The notes beneath the pieces were generated by a model that was not told the origin of the DNA, ran no database searches, and was given only the letters and a program-made list of their open reading frames with translations. Positions 1-8,234 of a stretch of 15,450 nucleotides of DNA are shown here, piece after piece. The position numbers were made by a program, and so were the translations under genes. Each line of letters starts with the position of its first letter. The first letter of the stretch is position 1. Origin of the DNA: Acidobacteriota bacterium (lineage in GTDB: Bacteria > Acidobacteriota > Blastocatellia > Pyrinomonadales > Pyrinomonadaceae); NCBI GenBank assembly GCA_029862725.1, contig JAOTWT010000016.1, positions 1-15,450 on the forward strand, written 5' to 3'.

Positions 1-130
1 GCTCTAAACATCTGTTCCATCTCGTTTCCGTTTAGAGCAACGCTTTGCGTTGCCGATCGGGCAAAGCCCGATATCTAATTCTTGATGAAGAATGTCGTCG
101 TGCTCCGCACGACCCGGCAGTGCAAGCACT
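1..130. repeat. Repeat unit 1 (type-1 spacer)
   Basis: A 130-bp unit. Hairpin A has perfect 9-bp arms. The segment between hairpins C and D is the type-1 spacer (73-96, beginning ATCTAATTCTTGATG). Hairpin D has loop TCC and is followed by CCGG, then hairpin E with perfect arms CAGTGC/GCACTG. The start of the unit coincides with the start of the window. Confidence 0.85.
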
Positions 131-261
131 GCTCTAAACGTCTGTTCCATCTCGTTTTCGCGTAGAGCAACGCTTTGCGTTGCCGATCGGGCAAAGCCCG
201 ATAAAGTTGTAGCTCAAAGAGATCCTCGTCGTGCTCCGCACGACCCGGCAGTGCAAGCACG
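131..261. repeat. Repeat unit 2 (type-2 spacer)
   Basis: A 131-bp unit. It carries the type-2 spacer (beginning AAAGTTGTAGCTC) in place of the type-1 spacer, but the same D loop (TCC) and CCGG linker as unit 1. The right arm of hairpin A is changed (GCGTAGAGC), so only the outer six pairs remain perfect. Confidence 0.85.
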
Positions 262-392
262 GCTCTAAACATCTGTTCCATCTCGTTTCCGTTTAGAGCA
301 ACGCTTTGCGTTGCCGATCGGGCAAAGCCCGATAAAGTTGTAGCTCAAAGAGATCCTCGTCGTGCTCTGCACGACGCGGCAGCGCAAGCATT
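262..392. repeat. Repeat unit 3 (type-2 spacer)
   Basis: A 131-bp unit. It has the type-2 spacer like unit 2, a D loop of TCT, and the linker GCGG with hairpin E arm CAGCGC, like unit 4. Hairpin A arms are perfect, as in unit 1. Confidence 0.85.
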
Positions 393-522
393 GCTCTAAA
401 CGTCTGTTCCATCTCATTTCCGTGTAGAGCAACGCTTTGCGTTGTCGATCGGGCAAAGCCCGATATCTAATTCTTGATGAGGAATGTCGTCGTGCAACGC
501 ACGACGCGGCAGCGCAAGCACT
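393..522. repeat. Repeat unit 4 (type-1 spacer), last complete copy
   Basis: A 130-bp unit with the type-1 spacer like unit 1, but linker GCGG and E arm CAGCGC like unit 3. The D loop is AAC with both 7-bp arms unchanged. The right arm of hairpin A is GTGTAGAGC (one mismatch). It is followed by GCTCTAAACGT (523-533), where similarity to the repeat stops. Confidence 0.85.
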
Positions 523-533
523 GCTCTAAACGT

Positions 534-631
534 TTTCTCCCAGTCCCCTCTCGTCGGGTCAAAATTGTCCATTGCCAATTATTCATTTCCCCCGTTGTCA
601 ATTTTTCAATTTCGCAATACCTTAGAACACC
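534..631 (+). promoter_or_regulatory. dnaG upstream region with a candidate promoter at the start codon
   Basis: About 100 bp between the array and dnaG, pyrimidine- and AT-rich. It contains several degenerate copies of an ATTGCCAAT/TTGTCAATTT-like word (567-609). A possible sigma70 promoter is TTGTCA (595-600), 17 bases, then TACCTT (618-623). If it is used, transcription would begin within a few bases of the dnaG GTG (632), giving a nearly leaderless mRNA. This would fit the absence of a Shine-Dalgarno sequence. The -10 match is weak, so this is tentative. Confidence 0.3.
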
Positions 632-2512
<1,881 letters not shown>

Positions 2513-2597
2513 AACCTTTTAGAATGCGGGAGCGTTTACGCGTATTTAATTAACAACGATTTAAGGTCAGTATTAATCAAAAAGATTTATCGAAAAT

Positions 2598-4319
2598 ATG
2601 GCAGAAGAACTGAATGAGAAAGAGAAACTGATGAAACGCCTTCTTCGGCTTGGAAAGAAGAAGCAATTTCTTAGTTTCGATGAATTAAATAGGGAAATTC
2701 CCGACGACATGATGTCACCGGACGACATTGAGGAAGTACTCGGCAGACTGGAAGCCGCCGGTATTTCTGTAGCCGACGCCGATGCGCACCTGCTCGCTCA
2801 GGCAGCACATGTTGCGATGAGCAATAAGGACGAGGACGGAGATTCCAACCTCGATCTGTCGGCCGGCAAACTTGATAAAACCAATGATCCTGTACGGCTT
2901 TATTTGCGAGAAATGGGCATCGTCCCGCTTTTGACGCGCGAAGGTGAGGTCTCGATCGCACAACGAATCGAGAGGGGGCAGCAGAGGGCGCAAAAAACGA
3001 TAGCCCGTTCTCCGATCGCCGTCGCCGAATTGATCAAGATTGGCGAGGACCTTATCGAGGGCAACTCGAGTATTCGCGAAATCGTGAATTTTTCGGAGCA
3101 AGCTGAACTTACCGGCGAGGAAGACAAGGTTGACGAGTATCTGCGGTGGACCCTTGAGGGCATCGACAATATCGGCAAGCTACTTTTTAACGCGCTCAAG
3201 GTCAACAAGCTGTATGCCGCCGAGATCAAGAAAAAAACGAAAAAGCCGACCAAAAAACAGCTCCGCCTCAAGTATAAGCTCGCCCGGCAGCGGGTCGAGA
3301 TCGCCCAGGAAATAAAGCGTCTGCAACTTACCGAGTACGCGCAGCAAAGGCTTGTCGGCGCGATCAGCAAGGTGAACAGCGAGATTCGAAGGGCTGAGAG
3401 GGTGATACGGAAGGCCGATGAAGCCCTTGCCAAGAGGACCACGCCAAAGCAGAAGCGCGAACTGAACGCGAAAAAGCGCGCGGAAAAAGCCAAGATAGCG
3501 GCGATTGAGGTCGATCATCACATACCGGCGATTCGTGTAAAGCGCTCGCTCCAGACGATTTTGACCAGCGAACAGCTTGCCGGAATCGCAAAACGTGAGC
3601 TCGTCGAGGCCAACCTTCGACTCGTGGTCTCGATCGCGAAAAAGTATACGAACCGCGGTCTGCAGTTTCTGGATTTGATCCAGGAAGGCAACATCGGTTT
3701 GATGAAGGCCGTCGACAAATTCGAGTGGAGACGCGGATACAAATTTTCGACGTACGCGACCTGGTGGATCCGCCAAGCGATTACCCGTGCGATCGCAGAC
3801 CAGGCACGAACGATCCGTATCCCGGTCCATATGATCGAAACGATCAACAAGCTGATCAGGACATCGAGAGCGCTCGTTCAGGAGTATGGCCGCGAACCAA
3901 CCAGCGAAGAGATTGCAAAGAAGATGGACATTCCGGTCTCCAAAGTCCGGAAGGTCTTGAAGATCGCTCAGGAGCCGATTTCGCTGGAAACCCCGATCGG
4001 TGAGGAGGAAGACTCGCATCTCGGTGATTTCATTGAAGATAAGTCAATTCTAAACCCGGCCGAATCGGTCACTTTTTCCAACCTTCGGGAGATTACGGAC
4101 GAGGTCTTGGCGACACTCACTCCGCGTGAGGAAAAAGTCATCAAGATGCGTTTCGGACTCGGAAACACGGGCTCCGAACATACGCTCGAAGAAGTGGGCC
4201 AACACTTTACGGTAACCCGCGAACGCATCAGGCAGATCGAGGCGAAGGCGCTCAGAAAGCTCCGACACCCGTCTCGTTCGCGAAGGCTGAAGGCTTTCCT
4301 CGAAGGCAAGCAGCAATGA
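2598..4319 (+). CDS. rpoD: RNA polymerase primary sigma factor RpoD (sigma70)
   Basis: Directs core RNA polymerase to housekeeping promoters. The 573 aa contain the group 1 sigma regions in order: an N-terminal region 1.1-like segment (1-60), region 1.2 (NDPVRLYLREMG, 96-107), region 2 (about 333-404, with the DLIQEGNIGLMKAVDKF core-binding segment and the TYATWWIRQAI -10 reading helix at 385-395), region 3 (about 413-490) and region 4 with its helix-turn-helix (HTLEEVGQHFTVTRERIRQIE, 528-548) for -35 recognition. Between regions 1.2 and 2 the non-conserved region includes a strikingly basic, Ala/Lys/Arg-rich, probably helical stretch (about 205-302). It is followed by a conserved-looking linker to the ILTSEQLAGIAKRELVEANLRLVVSIA block. 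The start ATG at 2598 is preceded only by a weak ribosome-binding site. The 85-bp gap after dnaG shows no clear terminator, so partial co-transcription is possible. Confidence 0.97.
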   Translation: MAEELNEKEKLMKRLLRLGKKKQFLSFDELNREIPDDMMSPDDIEEVLGRLEAAGISVADADAHLLAQAAHVAMSNKDEDGDSNLDLSAGKLDKTNDPVRLYLREMGIVPLLTREGEVSIAQRIERGQQRAQKTIARSPIAVAELIKIGEDLIEGNSSIREIVNFSEQAELTGEEDKVDEYLRWTLEGIDNIGKLLFNALKVNKLYAAEIKKKTKKPTKKQLRLKYKLARQRVEIAQEIKRLQLTEYAQQRLVGAISKVNSEIRRAERVIRKADEALAKRTTPKQKRELNAKKRAEKAKIAAIEVDHHIPAIRVKRSLQTILTSEQLAGIAKRELVEANLRLVVSIAKKYTNRGLQFLDLIQEGNIGLMKAVDKFEWRRGYKFSTYATWWIRQAITRAIADQARTIRIPVHMIETINKLIRTSRALVQEYGREPTSEEIAKKMDIPVSKVRKVLKIAQEPISLETPIGEEEDSHLGDFIEDKSILNPAESVTFSNLREITDEVLATLTPREEKVIKMRFGLGNTGSEHTLEEVGQHFTVTRERIRQIEAKALRKLRHPSRSRRLKAFLEGKQQ

Positions 4320-4389
4320 TCGGCCGAGTGGCAGTAACGGACCGTGATATTAGGTTGCCGCAAGCCGCGGCGGCCAGACTTTCAGATAC

Positions 4390-4414
4390 CGCCTGTCGAT
4401 TATGTCGGCAGGCG
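4390..4414 (+). other. Hairpin between rpoD and the radical SAM gene
   Basis: CGCCTGTCG (4390-4398) pairs with CGGCAGGCG (4406-4414), nine pairs including one G-T wobble, around the loop ATTATGT. No T-tract follows, so it is not a classical intrinsic terminator. It lies just ahead of the presumed ribosome-binding site (TAAGGA, 4427-4432) of the next gene. It may stabilise or process the mRNA, or tune entry into the downstream gene; that is inference. Confidence 0.5.
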
Positions 4415-4444
4415 AATTACATTGGGTAAGGAAACCATATTTAG

Positions 4445-6328
4445 TTGAGCAAAAAAAGGCTCGTACAAAAACTGCAGGACAAACTTGCTTCGGAAGAGGG
4501 TTACAGCGTCAATCCGCATGGCGCAGAGTTGCGTGTGGCGCTTTGTTACCCGAACATCCACTCGATCGGGATGGCGAATCTGGGAATGCACACGATGTAC
4601 GAGCTGTTCAACAATATCCCGGAAGTGTCGTGCGAAAGGGTTTTTCTGCCCGACCGCGGCGATCTCAAAGAATACGAACAAAGCGGCACCCCTCTGCTTT
4701 CACTTGAAACCCAGACCCCCGTCCGTGATTTTGATGTCGTCGCCTTTTCGATTTCCTTTGAAACCGATTATCTGAACATGGCGAAAATGCTCCGCTTGTC
4801 CGGAATCCCGGTCTGGTCGGCTGAGCGAAATCACTTTCACCCGCTTGTGATTATGGGCGGTGCGGCGTCATTCCTAAACCCGGAACCGATTGCAGAGTTT
4901 ACGGACATTATCGCCGTCGGTGAAGGTGAGATTCTCGTCGACCAGCTTGTCGATGCGATACTTGAAAACGGGGGAAAAGACGAGATCCTGGATGCTCTTG
5001 CGTCGATCGGACGCGGATTCTATATTCCGTCGCTCTATACGGTTGTCTATAATGACGATGAAACGGTTGCCGACTATAAGCCCGTAAAACCGGGAGTACC
5101 GAAACATGTAGGGCGGGCACTGGCATCGGTCAACCCAAAAGAAGGAACACTGCGACGGGCGCTGAAAAGGGGAGAAACCGAGCTCGCTGAGTTTCTTGTG
5201 AACCAGGACGTCTTTTGTCCTTCCACTTCGGTTTGGTCACCCGAAGCCGAAATGGGCGAACGGCTGCTCGTCGAGATATCAAGAGGATGCTCGCAGGGCT
5301 GCCGGTTTTGCTGGGCTGGATACAACTATTACCCGCCGCGCGTGGTACCTGCAAAAGACATCCTCGCAAAAGCCAGGGAATGGCGAGGCAAGACTGATCG
5401 AATCGGTCTTGTTTCGACGGCGGTCTGCGATCACCCTGAAATATCCACGATTCTTCGTGAACTCCGGGCAATGGACTACCGGATCTCGGTATCGTCGCTG
5501 CGTCTTGACCAGATCTCCGACGAGCTTCTCGACGCCCTTGTAGAATCGAATGACCAGCAGATCGCGGTCGCACCTGAAACGGGCTCTGACCGGCTTCGAC
5601 GCGTGATCAACAAGAACCTCACCAATGACGAGATCGTCGACATCTGCGGCGCGGTTTTTGACCGCGGTATGCTCACAATCAAGCTTTACCTGATGGTCGG
5701 ACTTCCGACCGAGACCCAGGAAGATCTCGAAGAAATGCTCGTCCTGGTGGAGAGAATTAAGAATCGCATGCTGGAGGCCGGGAAGGAATTCGGCCGTGCC
5801 GGAAAGATCATACCGTCACTCAACGGATTCGTTCCAAAACCGAATACGCCTCTGCAATGGGATCCTATCTGCAGCGAGCGGGAACTAAAAAAGAAAATAA
5901 AGTGGTCTTGCAAGAATCTCTCGAAGATACCGAATGTCGAAGTCAGGTTTATGTCCGCGAGGATCGCCCACGAACAGGCGCTTTTTTCGTCGGGCGACAG
6001 AAGGATCGCGCGAGTGATCGAATCGGCTGCGAACACGGGCGGCAATATTAAACAGGCGCTGCGCGACACGGGCCTCGACCCTCAATTCCACACCAGCCGC
6101 CAGCGACGGTTTGACGAGTATCTACCGTGGTCGATCGTTGATTCGGGCCTCGCTTTCGATTTTTTGCGCAGCGAACACGAAAAGGCCCATCAGAGTGAAT
6201 CCAGCAAGCCTTGTCCGGCAGTTGAAAAATGCACGATTTGCGGCGTTTGTCCGTCGACCTGGTTGGCTGACGCTCCGGAAAGCCTTATTCAGATTCAGCC
6301 CGCAAGCGTCCGCGAGGGATTGATTTAA
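4445..6328 (+). CDS. TIGR03960-type B12-binding-like radical SAM protein
   Basis: A 627-aa radical SAM enzyme of a widespread bacterial family with no established reaction. The N-terminal part (about 28-180) looks like the B12-binding-like domain of this family, with RVALCYPNIHSIGMANLGMH, FDVVAFSISFETDY and GGAASFLNPEPIAEFTD. The radical SAM cluster motif CSQGCRFC gives C282, C286 and C289 for the 4Fe-4S cluster that cleaves S-adenosylmethionine. A conserved core follows (VAPETGSDRLRRVINKN, then the VGLPTET segment). The C-terminus holds a second cysteine cluster, C590, C596, C599 and C602. The start is TTG at 4445 with TAAGGA about 12 bases upstream; no better start precedes the conserved region. 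In many genomes this protein is fused to or followed by a DUF2344 protein and sometimes RNase G. Here the next gene is convergent, so those partners are absent locally. Confidence 0.88.
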   Translation: MSKKRLVQKLQDKLASEEGYSVNPHGAELRVALCYPNIHSIGMANLGMHTMYELFNNIPEVSCERVFLPDRGDLKEYEQSGTPLLSLETQTPVRDFDVVAFSISFETDYLNMAKMLRLSGIPVWSAERNHFHPLVIMGGAASFLNPEPIAEFTDIIAVGEGEILVDQLVDAILENGGKDEILDALASIGRGFYIPSLYTVVYNDDETVADYKPVKPGVPKHVGRALASVNPKEGTLRRALKRGETELAEFLVNQDVFCPSTSVWSPEAEMGERLLVEISRGCSQGCRFCWAGYNYYPPRVVPAKDILAKAREWRGKTDRIGLVSTAVCDHPEISTILRELRAMDYRISVSSLRLDQISDELLDALVESNDQQIAVAPETGSDRLRRVINKNLTNDEIVDICGAVFDRGMLTIKLYLMVGLPTETQEDLEEMLVLVERIKNRMLEAGKEFGRAGKIIPSLNGFVPKPNTPLQWDPICSERELKKKIKWSCKNLSKIPNVEVRFMSARIAHEQALFSSGDRRIARVIESAANTGGNIKQALRDTGLDPQFHTSRQRRFDEYLPWSIVDSGLAFDFLRSEHEKAHQSESSKPCPAVEKCTICGVCPSTWLADAPESLIQIQPASVREGLI

Positions 6329-6370
6329 AGTCAAAAACAAAAAACAGGCGGATCTTCAATGACCGGCCTG
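6329..6370 (-). terminator. Intrinsic terminator for the minus-strand aroB group, possibly bidirectional
   Basis: An imperfect hairpin, CAGGCGG with CCGGCCTG (6345-6370, one bulge), lies between the convergent radical SAM gene and the small membrane-protein gene. On the minus strand it is followed by a T-rich run (complement of the A-rich 6331-6344), as expected for termination of the aroB transcript. On the plus strand only a weaker TTTT lies further downstream. Confidence 0.65.
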
Positions 6371-6395
6371 TCAGGTTCAAATTTTATGCGAGCTG

Positions 6396-6806
6396 CTATT
6401 GCGCCAGGAACCCTCCCGGGGTGGCCGTATGATCAAAGACATAGTCGTATTCGTAAACTCCAAAGGGCAAGATCGGCACTTTCTTTGCGTAATAGACGCG
6501 GGCAGTAACGATGTTCTTATTTTGCTTAACGTCGATCAACACATCGTAGGGTATTTCATTAACGCGTGCGGCGGTCTGAAGTTTTTCCCTGACGACCTCG
6601 GTCGGGGTCCCGTAGCTCGAAGGAAGCGAAACACCCTGGACGATCGCTGTTTCCATTTCTTGTTTAAAATTCGCTCCCTGGTAGGCCGTGGGGATAAAAT
6701 TGTAGCCGGCATTTGCTATCAGAATTAACACGACCGCTATCAAGAGCAGTTTTACCGCTGCCCCGCCGCGTTCGGCGATCCTTTTTTGATTTTGCAGATT
6801 GTTCAT
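6396..6806 (-). CDS. Small single-pass membrane protein, DUF4845-like architecture
   Basis: 136 aa. A short basic N-terminus (QNQKRIAERGG) precedes one hydrophobic membrane segment (about 17-34), then a periplasmic or external domain of about 100 residues with alternating hydrophobic beta-like stretches and a closing EYDYVFDHTA motif. This layout resembles DUF4845/pilus-assembly-associated small proteins, but I see no motif that fixes a function. The start ATG (6806) lies 6 bases after the aroB stop codon. Its Shine-Dalgarno AAAGGAG is embedded in the last codons of aroB, so the two genes are very likely co-transcribed and translationally coupled. A terminator follows the stop codon. Function unknown. 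Confidence 0.8.
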   Translation of the reverse strand: MNNLQNQKRIAERGGAAVKLLLIAVVLILIANAGYNFIPTAYQGANFKQEMETAIVQGVSLPSSYGTPTEVVREKLQTAARVNEIPYDVLIDVKQNKNIVTARVYYAKKVPILPFGVYEYDYVFDHTATPGGFLAQ

Positions 6807-6812
6807 ATGACT

Positions 6813-7988
6813 TTACTCCTTTGTCATATCGGGGGAAGCACGCGCGAGTAGCACGCTGTGTAAAGACTCGCGGACAACGTTCTCGGGCACTTCGTTTCCG
6901 CTTACTATTCGCGGACTCCCGATTCGTTCCAAGAGGACCCATTGGACCGTTTCGCCGTTGGATTTCTTGTCGAACACCAACGCATCAAAAACCGTGTCAA
7001 TGTCGATATTGCTCGCATCGGGCAGACCTCCGACGCGCGAAACAACATCGTTCAACAAGTTTATACTATTATTGTCACAATATTCAAGCCTTTTTGCGAT
7101 TTCCGATGCCGCCAAAAGCCCGTAGGCAACCGCTTCGCCGTGACGAAAATAGGTGTACCCGGTGACTTTTTCGAGAGCATGAGCGACGGTATGGCCAAAA
7201 TTCAGAATTTTTCTGGATCCCGAATCGCTTCGGAGCGGTTCTTCATATTGATCGCCTCGCACGACTCTGGCTTTTTGTTCGATTTGCGAAGTAATTAACT
7301 CGATCAGGTCGCTTTCAAACGAGTCCAGTGAGAAGTAACCGGCAAATTCTGCGGGAGGGTATTTGTCCAGGAATCGGGCTGTCAATCCAAGCAGTTCGCT
7401 GCCACCGATCGCAGCAAGCTTTATGAGTTCATAAAAGCCGGCGCGAATCTCCCGTAAATCCAAAGTCTTTAAATACCCAACATCTGCAAAAACCGCCCTC
7501 GGATGATGAAACGCCCCGATCATATTCTTTCCGAAGTCCGTGTTTATGGCGGTCTTCCCGCCCACCGAGGAGTCAACCATTGCAAGAAGCGTTGTCGGTA
7601 TTTGCACGATCGGGATCCCGCGCATATAAATCGCCGAGGCAAATCCTGCGATGTCGCCCGTGACCCCTCCCCCGAAAGCGACTACGGCATCGTTCCGGGT
7701 TAAACCCGCTTGCGAAAAAAACTCAATGGAATTCTCGAGGCATTGGAGTGACTTATGCTCTTCACCGTCCGGAATCTGCCAAACGTGACATTCGAATCCA
7801 GCGGTTGAAAGGGTACGCACGAGAGAGTCGCCATGCAACCCGAAGACCCTTCTGTTCGAGAAAACGATGAGCTTTCGCGGCTCGAATCCGGCGAGGGCCT
7901 TGAGTTCCTCCCCGAGGCCGGCTTCCAGCCCTCTTCCTACGATTACAGGGTACTCCTGCTGTCCGGTTTTTACGATGATTCTATTCAT
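6813..7988 (-). CDS. aroB: 3-dehydroquinate synthase AroB
   Basis: Second step of the shikimate pathway: converts DAHP to 3-dehydroquinate with NAD and a divalent metal, in the cytoplasm. Its 391 aa are slightly longer than the usual 350-370. Visible family motifs are the NAD-binding GGGVTGD (106-112), PTTLLAMVDSSVGGKT (131-146) and KNMIGAFHHP (154-163). The predicted metal ligands are E187 (in AGFYELIK), H266 (NFGHT) and H283 (RHGEAVAYG). The ATG at 7988 is chosen because MNRIIVKTGQQEYPVIVG fits the family N-terminus and no later start does. The only Shine-Dalgarno-like sequence, GAAGG, directly touches the ATG, which is unusually close. The coding region is preceded by a structured leader with a terminator. 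It is followed, after 6 bases, by a coupled small membrane-protein gene. Confidence 0.96.
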   Translation of the reverse strand: MNRIIVKTGQQEYPVIVGRGLEAGLGEELKALAGFEPRKLIVFSNRRVFGLHGDSLVRTLSTAGFECHVWQIPDGEEHKSLQCLENSIEFFSQAGLTRNDAVVAFGGGVTGDIAGFASAIYMRGIPIVQIPTTLLAMVDSSVGGKTAINTDFGKNMIGAFHHPRAVFADVGYLKTLDLREIRAGFYELIKLAAIGGSELLGLTARFLDKYPPAEFAGYFSLDSFESDLIELITSQIEQKARVVRGDQYEEPLRSDSGSRKILNFGHTVAHALEKVTGYTYFRHGEAVAYGLLAASEIAKRLEYCDNNSINLLNDVVSRVGGLPDASNIDIDTVFDALVFDKKSNGETVQWVLLERIGSPRIVSGNEVPENVVRESLHSVLLARASPDMTKE

Positions 7989-7993
7989 CCTTC

Positions 7994-8027
7994 AAAAAGA
8001 CAGAGCCGCGAGAAATCTCACGGCTCT
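7994..8027 (-). terminator. Intrinsic terminator/attenuator immediately before aroB
   Basis: On the minus strand AGAGCCG (8027-8021) pairs with CGGCTCT (8008-8002), seven perfect pairs. After one mismatch there are four more pairs (GAGA with TCTC) around a two-base loop. The hairpin is followed by GTCTTTTTGAAGG and then the aroB ATG. The T-run (7998-7994) is only six bases before the start codon. Its position ahead of a gene rather than behind one argues for attenuation of aroB, or for the 3' end of a small RNA made from the leader. Confidence 0.7.
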
Positions 8028-8147
8028 TGGGTTCAGATGATTTAGGGCAGGTGAAGCAACGTGGGAGTGTGCCGCACCTGCCAATCTGTGGTAACTGTCC
8101 TCACCCCAGCTACCACTCGAATCAGAGAATGAACTCTGATTCGGTGT
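8002..8147 (-). ncRNA. Candidate structured 5' leader RNA of aroB (cis-regulatory RNA or small RNA)
   Basis: About 145 nt from a predicted transcription start near 8147 to the terminator hairpin. In transcript order, hairpin 1 has 10-bp perfect arms (8143-8134 with 8127-8118) and a six-base loop. Hairpin 2 has GTGGTAGCTG (8116-8107) pairing with CAGTTACCAC (8097-8088), ten pairs with one G-U, around a G-rich nine-base loop. Hairpin 3 has GGCAGGTG (8082-8075) pairing with CACCTGCC (8053-8046), with a large internal loop. An outer CAGAT/ATCTG pairing (8088-8084 with 8038-8034) could enclose hairpin 3 as an alternative to the base of hairpin 2. Hairpin 4 is the terminator. I do not recognise a described riboswitch class: no T-box, TPP, SAM, cobalamin or glycine core motif is seen. 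Confidence 0.5.
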
Positions 8148-8152
8148 CAAAC

Positions 8153-8181
8153 ACTATATCCATACTTCTCAATTTAAGCAA
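8153..8181 (-). promoter_or_regulatory. Candidate sigma70 promoter of the aroB leader
   Basis: On the minus strand TTGCTT (8181-8176), a 17-base spacer and TATAGT (8158-8153, five of six consensus bases). This predicts a start near 8147, just before hairpin 1 of the leader. It lies 54 bp after the glmM stop codon, so aroB need not depend on glmM transcription. Confidence 0.5.
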
Positions 8182-8234
8182 GCTTTTTACTATTCGATAT
8201 CAAACTGTTGCTCCCGAAAAGCCGTAAACGAATA

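Larger units (their letters stand above)
1..533. repeat. Tandem array of a 130/131-bp multi-hairpin repeat
   Basis: Four head-to-tail units (starts at 1, 131, 262 and 393) plus an 11-base stub of a fifth (523-533). The array touches the left edge and may continue. Each unit strings together five inverted repeats. In unit 1 these are: A, GCTCTAAAC (1-9) with GTTTAGAGC (30-38); B, AACGC-TTT-GCGTT (39-51); C, ATCGGGC-AAA-GCCCGAT (56-72); D, GTCGTGC-TCC-GCACGAC (97-113); E, CAGTGC-AA-GCACTG (118-131, across the unit junction). Hairpins B and C are identical in all four units. The unit length is not a multiple of three and alternates 130/131, so it is not a coding repeat. It resembles REP/BIME-type palindromic repeats in style, but I do not recognise the family. 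The array ends about 100 bp before dnaG. Confidence 0.9.

Noticed and set aside
75..456. Minus-strand open frames across the repeat array with a repeated PDRQRKALLY peptide
   Set aside because: The unit length (130/131) breaks the frame between copies, there is no ribosome-binding site, and the conservation follows hairpins rather than codons.
1..533. CRISPR array
   Set aside because: The units are 130 bp with hairpin chains, and the spacers are only two types that repeat. This is not the 25-37-bp repeat with unique spacers of a CRISPR.
3180..4019. 279-aa minus-strand open frame inside rpoD
   Set aside because: It is an antisense shadow of the sigma factor, with composition typical of a complemented coding strand.
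8041..8116. Short GTG-initiated leader peptide in the aroB leader (GTG at 8116 on the minus strand, ending at a TAA)
   Set aside because: It has no Shine-Dalgarno and no run of Trp, Tyr or Phe codons as would be expected for aromatic-amino-acid attenuation; only one Trp codon is present.
8002..8181. T-box or known riboswitch upstream of aroB
   Set aside because: No T-box sequence or other known riboswitch core could be recognised by eye, so the element is left as an unassigned structured leader.
8027..8227. 66-aa plus-strand open frame in the aroB-glmM gap
   Set aside because: It has no ribosome-binding site and no recognisable motif, and it overlaps the palindromes of the leader RNA on the other strand.
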